Origin: Olleya namhaensis | GTDB lineage: Bacteria; Bacteroidota; Bacteroidia; Flavobacteriales; Flavobacteriaceae | Length of the DNA stretch: 64,000 bases | NCBI RefSeq assembly: GCF_900114005.1 | Contig: NZ_FORM01000003.1 | Location: forward strand, 124,001 to 188,000 | Direction: 5' to 3' | In this document: one piece after another, positions 34,193-41,160 of the stretch | How the letters are laid out: each line of letters starts with the position of its first letter | Position numbering within the stretch: the first letter of the stretch is position 1 | Notes under the pieces: generated by a model | The model's database searches: none | Seen by the model: only the letters and a program-made list of their open reading frames with translations | What the model was told of the DNA's origin: nothing | Made by a program: the position numbers and the translations under genes

Positions 34193-35803
34193 CTAAAAAG
34201 CACTGATTTTAGAATTCTTAAAAGTCACATTTAAATAATCGATTAAAGTTAGATTACTATCCAAAGCCTCTATTTTTTTTGAAAGTCGATAGCGTTTACT
34301 TTCTACAGATCGCGTAGACGTATTTAAAAAAGCTGCGATTTCCTTATTTTTAAATCCTAAAAACAAATAATAACAAATGATGATTTCCGAATCAGTTAAC
34401 GTAGGATGTAATGTTTTTATTTGTGTGAAAAATTCAATATTTACATCATTGATTAACTCTAAATAATTTTCTTCTTTTGCTAAAAATGTAGATGATTGAT
34501 GATGTAAATTTTTATATAACGCCTTCGTTTTTTCTTTCTGCTCTCTTGAGTTATCTATGGTTGAAATTGCCCTCAATTCCTTTTTAAGCTCCTTAATATA
34601 ATCCTCCAACCCTCTTACCTTAACTTTAAGCTTTTCATGATTGGTTTGCATAAACTGGTATTCGTCTTTTCGTTTTGAAAACTCAACAATCTTTAATCTA
34701 ATCTTTTTGTAACGCATTGTTATAACAATACCTAAAGCCACTAAAATAATTGCTAAAATTATAATCCATAATCTATTAGTGTTTCTTTTATCTGTTGCAT
34801 CTACTAAAGCTTCATCCTTGCTTACTAAAGCTGTATTAATATCTAGACTAGCCTTTAATGCTTTATCAAATTGTTGGTCGTTAAAGACGCGCAAAGAATC
34901 TAAATAACTATTTTTAAATGCACTGTTTCCTAGTTGCTTATAATAATCGGCATACAAATTAAAATACTGCTTAGTGTCAGACACATTCATAGCTGGACGC
35001 ATTTTACCTGAAGCTTCAAGATAATACAACGTCGAATCTAAATTTTTATGCTGTAAGTGCACTTCTGCAAAACACGTATTAATAGTTACTACATGAGATG
35101 CGTATAATGATGGAGAAAGTGTACTGTCGTTTTGTAGTGCTTTAAGCGAATTAAAATAGTAATGTCCTTTGTCTAAATTATTAAGATGCGCATAATTTGA
35201 AGACAACATAAACAACGCATACATATAATAATACTGATCGTCTTTTATGTTTTTATAGCGCTCTAAATTTGGTAAAAGTAAGGCATTACTTTTGGCATAG
35301 TTATTTTGATTAAACTGTACATAAGCATACATTTGACTAACTTCTGCTAAACCATTTGTGTTTTTTGCTAAGGCGTAAAATGCTTTGGCATCGTCTAAGT
35401 ATTTAAATGCTGTTGCATCCCTTTTAATTATATAAGTATTAAAAAACAACTCCAAAGACACCATGCCAGCAATATCATATTCATTTTCTAATTTGGCATA
35501 TTTTAAAGCTAAAGAGAAGTTTTGAAACTCCTTAATAGGCTCTTCATACTTATCATTAATTAATCCACGCAACTGATAATAGGAAGCTAAACGCCCTTTA
35601 ATTGTAGATGTGATTGGCTTTGGAATACTATCTAAAAATTGTTCTGCTTTTTTTGGGAAATCATCTATATAAACATCAGCAGAGTCTATTAAACTATAAA
35701 AGTTAGGTGTACGATAATTTTGAGCAGATACAAGACCTACACATAAAAAGATTACACTATAAAATAGAGCATTAACAACCGTAATGCTTTGTTTTTTTAT
35801 CAT
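34193..35803 (-). CDS. TPR-containing membrane LuxR-type regulator
   Basis: A 536-residue regulator common in Bacteroidota. An N-terminal signal sequence is followed by an extracytoplasmic TPR region (about 30-325), one transmembrane helix (LWIIILAIILVALGIVITM, about 345), a coiled coil (about 370-425) and a C-terminal LuxR HTH (LTDSEIIICYYLFLGFKNKEIAAFL, then STRSVESKRYRLSKKI). It probably senses a periplasmic or envelope signal and acts directly on DNA at the membrane. The divergent neighbour, a beta-lactamase-like gene, or the T9SS gene downstream may be targets. Confidence 0.88.
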   Translation of the reverse strand: MIKKQSITVVNALFYSVIFLCVGLVSAQNYRTPNFYSLIDSADVYIDDFPKKAEQFLDSIPKPITSTIKGRLASYYQLRGLINDKYEEPIKEFQNFSLALKYAKLENEYDIAGMVSLELFFNTYIIKRDATAFKYLDDAKAFYALAKNTNGLAEVSQMYAYVQFNQNNYAKSNALLLPNLERYKNIKDDQYYYMYALFMLSSNYAHLNNLDKGHYYFNSLKALQNDSTLSPSLYASHVVTINTCFAEVHLQHKNLDSTLYYLEASGKMRPAMNVSDTKQYFNLYADYYKQLGNSAFKNSYLDSLRVFNDQQFDKALKASLDINTALVSKDEALVDATDKRNTNRLWIIILAIILVALGIVITMRYKKIRLKIVEFSKRKDEYQFMQTNHEKLKVKVRGLEDYIKELKKELRAISTIDNSREQKEKTKALYKNLHHQSSTFLAKEENYLELINDVNIEFFTQIKTLHPTLTDSEIIICYYLFLGFKNKEIAAFLNTSTRSVESKRYRLSKKIEALDSNLTLIDYLNVTFKNSKISAF

Positions 35804-36034
35804 TAAAATTAGACTTAAGGGATAAGTTTAAAACAAATTTATAAAAATATTACAGCTTTACTAATGGATTATGATTTTTACTAAATAGCAACTAGATTAT
35901 TAATACTATTTTAAAATCTAAAGCTAAAATATTAACTAAAATTTAGTGTAACAATCACAAAACCATTACAATTGCTCATAATTTTATTTCTTTCAAAAAT
36001 AAAATTTTAACACTTTAATAACTAGTTATTTAAC

Positions 36035-36042
36035 TACATTTG
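36035..36042 (+). promoter_or_regulatory. -7 promoter element (TACATTTG) for the serine hydrolase
   Basis: Plus-strand TACATTTG about 28 nt before the ATG at 36071. The same octamer precedes the next gene, at 37025. Confidence 0.5.
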
Positions 36043-36070
36043 CTTAATTATATTTAACGCGTTTATTTTA

Positions 36071-36970
36071 ATGAAATTACACCTTGTTTTTATCGCCATA
36101 GTTACTCTATTTGTAACTAAAAGCTTTGCTCAAAATGAGCTTCCATTACCAACTAGTGATGGCAAAATTGCGATGTTAACCTCTTTAGCAGATAGTGATC
36201 TTCAAAAAACACTAGAATCAGAGATTAATAAAAATCCCCTTTGGAAAAAACTAATCAATCAAAAAAAGATGTCGATTGGCTTAGTAGACCTTAGAGATAC
36301 CAATAATGTAAAGTTTGCTAGAATAAATGGCAACCACATGATGTATGCTGCCAGTTTACCAAAAATTGCAGTATTATTAGCTGCGATGGATGCTATTGAT
36401 AAAAAAGAATTAACTGAGACTGCAGACATTAGAAAAGATATGCGCCTTATGATTAGTAAATCTAATAATGCGGCAACCACTAGAATGATTGATCGTGTTG
36501 GTTATGATAAGATTGAGTCGGTAATGAGGAGTAAAAAATATAAGTTTTATGACGAAGCTATTGGTGGTGGTCTGTGGGTAGGAAAACGCTACGGTGGTGG
36601 TGGAAACACAAACAGAGAACCTTTAAAAAACTTAAGTCATGCAGCTACTGTTACACAAGTTTGTAGATACTATTACCTGTTAGCTAATGGTAAATTGGTT
36701 AATCAAAAACGCTCTAAGCAAATGTTAGATATTATGGAAAACACAGCGTTGCATCATAAATTTGTAAATACACTTGACAAAATAGCACCTGATGCAAGAA
36801 TATTTAGAAAATCGGGCTCTTGGAAAAACTATCATTCAGACTCTGTTTTAGTTTGGGGAAAAGACCTTAACAGACGTTATATATTAGTAGCTTTAATAGA
36901 AGACGCTTCAGGAGAACAAATTATTAGAGACTTGATAAAACCAGTAGAGAAAGTCTTAAGAGCTAATTAA
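36071..36970 (+). CDS. Class-A beta-lactamase-like secreted serine hydrolase (299 aa)
   Basis: A 299-residue protein with a signal peptide (MKLHLVFIAIVTLFVTKSFAQ). The active-site motifs of the penicillin-binding/class A beta-lactamase fold are present: SLPK (Ser95, Lys98), SNN (131-133) in place of the usual SDN, and KSG (247-249) in place of KTG. No obvious class A omega-loop Glu can be assigned by eye. So a peptidoglycan or beta-lactam amide hydrolase is possible, but so is an unrelated ester or amide substrate. It should be periplasmic. It is the first of a gene cluster with an ATP-carrier-like gene 97 nt downstream. Confidence 0.8.
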   Translation: MKLHLVFIAIVTLFVTKSFAQNELPLPTSDGKIAMLTSLADSDLQKTLESEINKNPLWKKLINQKKMSIGLVDLRDTNNVKFARINGNHMMYAASLPKIAVLLAAMDAIDKKELTETADIRKDMRLMISKSNNAATTRMIDRVGYDKIESVMRSKKYKFYDEAIGGGLWVGKRYGGGGNTNREPLKNLSHAATVTQVCRYYYLLANGKLVNQKRSKQMLDIMENTALHHKFVNTLDKIAPDARIFRKSGSWKNYHSDSVLVWGKDLNRRYILVALIEDASGEQIIRDLIKPVEKVLRAN

Positions 36971-37024
36971 GTTTTGATATTATTTATTACCCTTTTCAAT
37001 AAATATAAAAGATAGTTTATACCT

Positions 37025-37032
37025 TACATTTG
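37025..37032 (+). promoter_or_regulatory. -7 promoter element (TACATTTG) for the NTT-HEAT gene
   Basis: Plus-strand TACATTTG 36 nt ahead of the TTG start at 37068. Confidence 0.5.
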
Positions 37033-37067
37033 TAAACTATTAATCATTACGCATTAGACACAAAACA

Positions 37068-39911
37068 TTGGACTTAACAAATTCGGTATTAAAACCTATA
37101 AAAACCATACTTTTAAAAGCATTTGATTTAAAGGAAGAAGAGCTTAAAAAGACCCTTCTATTACAATTAAATATTTTTATAATTATTACAACACTATTAA
37201 TTGTAAAACCTACAATTAACTCGTTGTTTTTATCAGAGTTAACATCAGATGCACTTCCATTAGGCTATGTTTTAACTGCTATCATGGCAATTGTAGGCTC
37301 TTACTTTTATGACAAAGCCTTAGAAAAATACCCGTTAAATATTATAATAGACAAAACCATTATTGGTTCTGTAATATCACTAATACTCTTTGGTGTTGGT
37401 TTAAACTTTAATTTAATTACTGGTTTTTTATTATACATTCCATACATCTGGGTGGCTATTTTTGGATTGCTTACAGCCTCACAATTTTGGATTTTAGCCA
37501 ACCTAGTTTATAATATTAGAGAAGCCAAACGTGTGTTTGGTTTTATAGGTGCTGGCGCTATTGCTGGAGGTATCTTTGGTGGGTATTTAACGTCTTTACT
37601 AACTACTTTTATTGACTCTGTAAACTTATTATTTATTGCAGCTTTACTACTTTGTATCTGTGTTTTTATTACACGATACATATGGAAAACCGAAATAGCA
37701 AAACTTAATACCTTTCAGCTCACTTTAAAAAGTAATGCTAAAGGAGAGTCGCCTTTAAAACTAATAAAACAATCAAAATTACTTAGTCTTATCGCTTTAG
37801 TAATAGGTTTAAGCGTACTTGTTGCCAAATTAGTAGATTACCAATATAGTGACTATGCGTCAAGACTTATTGATAACCAAGATGAATTGACCTCCTTTTT
37901 TGGATTTTGGTTTTCTACCTTAAGTGTTATTTCATTATTGGTACAACTATTTTTAACCAAGCGAATTGTTGGTACTTTTGGTGTTGGAAAAGCTTTATTA
38001 TGGCTTCCAACCGGGATTTTAATTGGTTCAATAATTCTACTATTACTGCCACAATTATGGGTGATTGTATTTATTAAAATTGTGGACGGTAGTTTAAAAC
38101 AATCCGTTAATAAAGCATCTACAGAGTTGTTATCAATCCCTATTCCTATAGAAATTAAAAAGAAAACAAAAACCTTTACAGATGTTGTTGTAGACAGTAT
38201 CGCTACAGGTCTTGCTGGTTTTATTCTAATATTTTTTATAAACGGTTTAAATATTTCTTCTACTTACATCAGTGTAATTATTATCATATTAATCGCTGTT
38301 TGGTTGGTTTTAATTTATTTCCTTAGAAAAGAATACATCGTTGCTTTTAAAGATTTACTTGATAATTCTGGAATTAAAAAAGATAAGCATCATAAAGAGG
38401 TTATTAAAGTAACATCAATTATAGATAGTGTTTTAAGAGTTTTAAATACAGGAAAAGAGAACCAAATTATTAATATGTTAGAAAGAACGTTAGACGTAAA
38501 AGACGAACGTTTTTTTAATAGTATTAAAAATCTTCTGAATAATGAATCGCCAAGGATAAAAACATTGGCTATAGATAATTTATATTTTCTAAAGTCTGAA
38601 AACCTATCGTCTCAAATTGAAACCATGGTTTACGATAAAGATCAAGATGTTACCACGTCAGCATTTAGATATCTATTAAAAAACTACAAGCAAAATACTA
38701 TTGTTTTATTTGAAAAGTATATAAACAGTGACGATAACACCATTGCTAATGCTGCTCTAGTAGGATTATCTTTAGAATCTAGTCATAATCAATTACTCCA
38801 AAACAGATTTAACTTAGACTCAAAAATAGACGCTGCTTTAAGTAAATATTTAGAGTTAGCGGATCCTGAGTTAAAAACCAACAAGATTACAGCAATTCTA
38901 GAAAGTATAGGTAATGCTAAAATAAGTGCTTATTATAATGTGCTAAAAACACAACTATTATCTAAAGATTTAGACATTTTAAAAACAGCGATAACTAGTG
39001 CTGCCAAGACCTTAGATTCTGAATTTATTGATGCTATTATATCGCATTTATCGGTAAAAGAAACCAGACAGACCGCTGTAGATGCTTTGTTTTTTTACAA
39101 AGAACCTGTTATAGATGTACTCTATCAAAAGGTCATAAAAGAAACAATTGATTTTGAAGATGCAGCCTATGTTATTTTAGTAATCGAAAAATTTAAATCT
39201 CAAAAAGCAATAAACACGTTAATTCTTCTAACTAACGATACTGAGCATGCTGTTAAAATCGAGGCAATTGAAGCATTAAAACGTTTAAAATGGAAATATC
39301 CACACTTAAAAATCAAGGATCGATTTATAGTCGATAAAATTCTAGACGAATGTCAATTGTACCAAAACACCTTAGCGGTTATTCATACTCAAATTGTACT
39401 GCAGTATAAAAAGAAATCTGGTGTTACTGAGTCTAAAGACGAAACCGAAGCTAGAAATGGACTTATACACCTTTTAGAGCAGCGATTAGACAGACAATTA
39501 CAACGTATATTTAGGTTTTTAGGAATTAAATATCCACCAAACGATGTGGATCCAATATTTAATACCATGATACACGGTCAGGAAGAACAACGCTTACATG
39601 CTATTGAGTTTTTAGATAATATTTTAAACAGTCAACTTAAAAAAGAACTAATTCCGGTAGCAGAATCAATGTTATTAGATTCTAATTCTGAAGAAAAAAT
39701 AAAAAAACTTAATCTTAAGGTTTTAAGTGAATTAGAATGCTATAATGAGTTACTAAAACGAAAAGATATTAAACTAAAATTTGCAGTATTATACCTTATT
39801 GAAAAGTCTAATACTGCAAATTATAAGCCTCTTTTAGAATTGGTTTTAATTAATGAAACTAATAAAAAAATCAGGACACAAACTGAAAACTTATTACGTC
39901 TTATTTCTTAA
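37068..39911 (+). CDS. ATP/ADP translocase (NTT)-like membrane protein fused to HEAT repeats
   Basis: A 947-residue protein. Residues about 25-425 form roughly 11-12 membrane helices, starting LKKTLLLQLNIFIIITTLL and including an AKRVFGFIGAGAIAGGIFGG loop between helices that resembles the nucleotide-transporter (Npt/NTT, TLC) relatives of MFS carriers. Residues about 455-947 are cytoplasmic helical HEAT repeats (IKTLAIDNLYFLKS, DVTTSAFRYLLKN, AVKIEAIEALKRL). No ATG exists before the first helix. The start is TTG at 37068, with a promoter box 36 nt upstream. Nucleotide transport is inferred from family resemblance. It overlaps the convergent gene by 11 nt. Confidence 0.7.
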   Translation: MDLTNSVLKPIKTILLKAFDLKEEELKKTLLLQLNIFIIITTLLIVKPTINSLFLSELTSDALPLGYVLTAIMAIVGSYFYDKALEKYPLNIIIDKTIIGSVISLILFGVGLNFNLITGFLLYIPYIWVAIFGLLTASQFWILANLVYNIREAKRVFGFIGAGAIAGGIFGGYLTSLLTTFIDSVNLLFIAALLLCICVFITRYIWKTEIAKLNTFQLTLKSNAKGESPLKLIKQSKLLSLIALVIGLSVLVAKLVDYQYSDYASRLIDNQDELTSFFGFWFSTLSVISLLVQLFLTKRIVGTFGVGKALLWLPTGILIGSIILLLLPQLWVIVFIKIVDGSLKQSVNKASTELLSIPIPIEIKKKTKTFTDVVVDSIATGLAGFILIFFINGLNISSTYISVIIIILIAVWLVLIYFLRKEYIVAFKDLLDNSGIKKDKHHKEVIKVTSIIDSVLRVLNTGKENQIINMLERTLDVKDERFFNSIKNLLNNESPRIKTLAIDNLYFLKSENLSSQIETMVYDKDQDVTTSAFRYLLKNYKQNTIVLFEKYINSDDNTIANAALVGLSLESSHNQLLQNRFNLDSKIDAALSKYLELADPELKTNKITAILESIGNAKISAYYNVLKTQLLSKDLDILKTAITSAAKTLDSEFIDAIISHLSVKETRQTAVDALFFYKEPVIDVLYQKVIKETIDFEDAAYVILVIEKFKSQKAINTLILLTNDTEHAVKIEAIEALKRLKWKYPHLKIKDRFIVDKILDECQLYQNTLAVIHTQIVLQYKKKSGVTESKDETEARNGLIHLLEQRLDRQLQRIFRFLGIKYPPNDVDPIFNTMIHGQEEQRLHAIEFLDNILNSQLKKELIPVAESMLLDSNSEEKIKKLNLKVLSELECYNELLKRKDIKLKFAVLYLIEKSNTANYKPLLELVLINETNKKIRTQTENLLRLIS

Positions 39912-41160
39912 TTAACTTATCAATATTGGCTGCTAAGTTCATATGGTCAGTTGCTGAGTTTTTGCCTAATACATTAGTCATCAAAACAACCATATACGTC
40001 GTTTTATTTGGATGCTCCACAATTGCTACAGAGTTCATGAAATTTTGAACATTACCCATATACTTGCCACAAACCTGTCCATTACTTCTATCACATTTAT
40101 ATAAACTACCTGATTTAAAATAGACTGCTGCCTCTTTTAAAGCTGGTGCTTGTGCATATCTAATACGTCTGTCCGTCATGTACATCAAGCGTTTCATCTC
40201 TAAACTAGACTCAGCATCAATTACATTACCTTGTTCTAGTTGTACTAAAAATTTCATGACACCAAAAGGCGTTCCAATACTTCCACCTTTATCTCCAACA
40301 TAGGTATTTGCACCTCTAGTAAAAAAACTCCCCAAACGCCATTCGTCTGCAGTAATCCCTAAATCACGTAGTGGTAAATTCACAACGTCATTTCCTAGGT
40401 CAGTTAACACCTTTTTTTCTGTGGTTTTAAAATAGGTTAACGCGTCTTCCTCTGTTAACTCTGGGTATTTCTCTCCAAAAGCTTGCATTAACAATACTTC
40501 ACGCCAAACAATACTTGCTGCTCCGTTATTACTTACAGATAACATATGATCTGCCCATTCAAATAAAGTAAACGTGTCACTAGCAATCACCTGGCGTTTC
40601 ACTAGTTTTTTTGTTTCTATATTATAAATTGGTATTGTGTGCTCATCCGTTAAACCCCAAACTCCAGCTTTAACCACTTTTGTTTTTAATAATTGAATAC
40701 GTTTATCAAAATCATCAGGATAAATTTTAGATAACTGATTAAACAACCCAATCAAAACAGCTAATTTACCAACACTTCCTGGCTGATACCCTGAGGTTTC
40801 ATTTCGGTGCGCGTATCTAATATTGTTTAAATCGGTAATATCCATTACAGTTAACGAGTAACTTTTATCCAAACCTCTAAAAAGGCTACTAATTTCCTTT
40901 TGAAAAGCGTCATTTTCCTTGAAAAAACAATGTAGACTATCGGATGCCTTTTCTTTTAGATTCAATTTAATATCTAAATACGATTTAAAAGCACCTTCTG
41001 GTAAGGTTTGTTTTTCAACAATTTCGCCACTTTTAATTAACTCTAAACGCTTTAAACGTTTAATGCCTGTATGCTCATAACCATCAATAGGATAAAAGGT
41101 TGCGGTTGTAAACGCAGAACAAATCAGTACTAAGACTAAAACAATTACTATTTTTTTCAT
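39901..41160 (-). CDS. Second class-A beta-lactamase-like secreted serine hydrolase (419 aa)
   Basis: A 419-residue protein with an N-terminal signal sequence (MKKIVIVLVLVLICSAFTTA). It has the SxxK motif SVGK (Ser129, Lys132), SNN (210-212) and KSG (349-351), the same substitutions as the 36.1-kb paralogue, plus a 120-residue N-terminal extension and a Cys pair (Cys356, Cys364). It should be a periplasmic serine hydrolase with unknown substrate. Its ATG follows the stop of the dikinase gene with no gap (TAAATG), so the two are translationally coupled. Confidence 0.78.
   Translation of the reverse strand: MKKIVIVLVLVLICSAFTTATFYPIDGYEHTGIKRLKRLELIKSGEIVEKQTLPEGAFKSYLDIKLNLKEKASDSLHCFFKENDAFQKEISSLFRGLDKSYSLTVMDITDLNNIRYAHRNETSGYQPGSVGKLAVLIGLFNQLSKIYPDDFDKRIQLLKTKVVKAGVWGLTDEHTIPIYNIETKKLVKRQVIASDTFTLFEWADHMLSVSNNGAASIVWREVLLMQAFGEKYPELTEEDALTYFKTTEKKVLTDLGNDVVNLPLRDLGITADEWRLGSFFTRGANTYVGDKGGSIGTPFGVMKFLVQLEQGNVIDAESSLEMKRLMYMTDRRIRYAQAPALKEAAVYFKSGSLYKCDRSNGQVCGKYMGNVQNFMNSVAIVEHPNKTTYMVVLMTNVLGKNSATDHMNLAANIDKLIKK

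Noticed and set aside
37044-37067. Longer N-terminus for the ATP-carrier-like protein
   Set aside because: The frame is open only to a stop at 37041-37043 and contains no start codon other than ATT; TTG at 37068 is the best choice.
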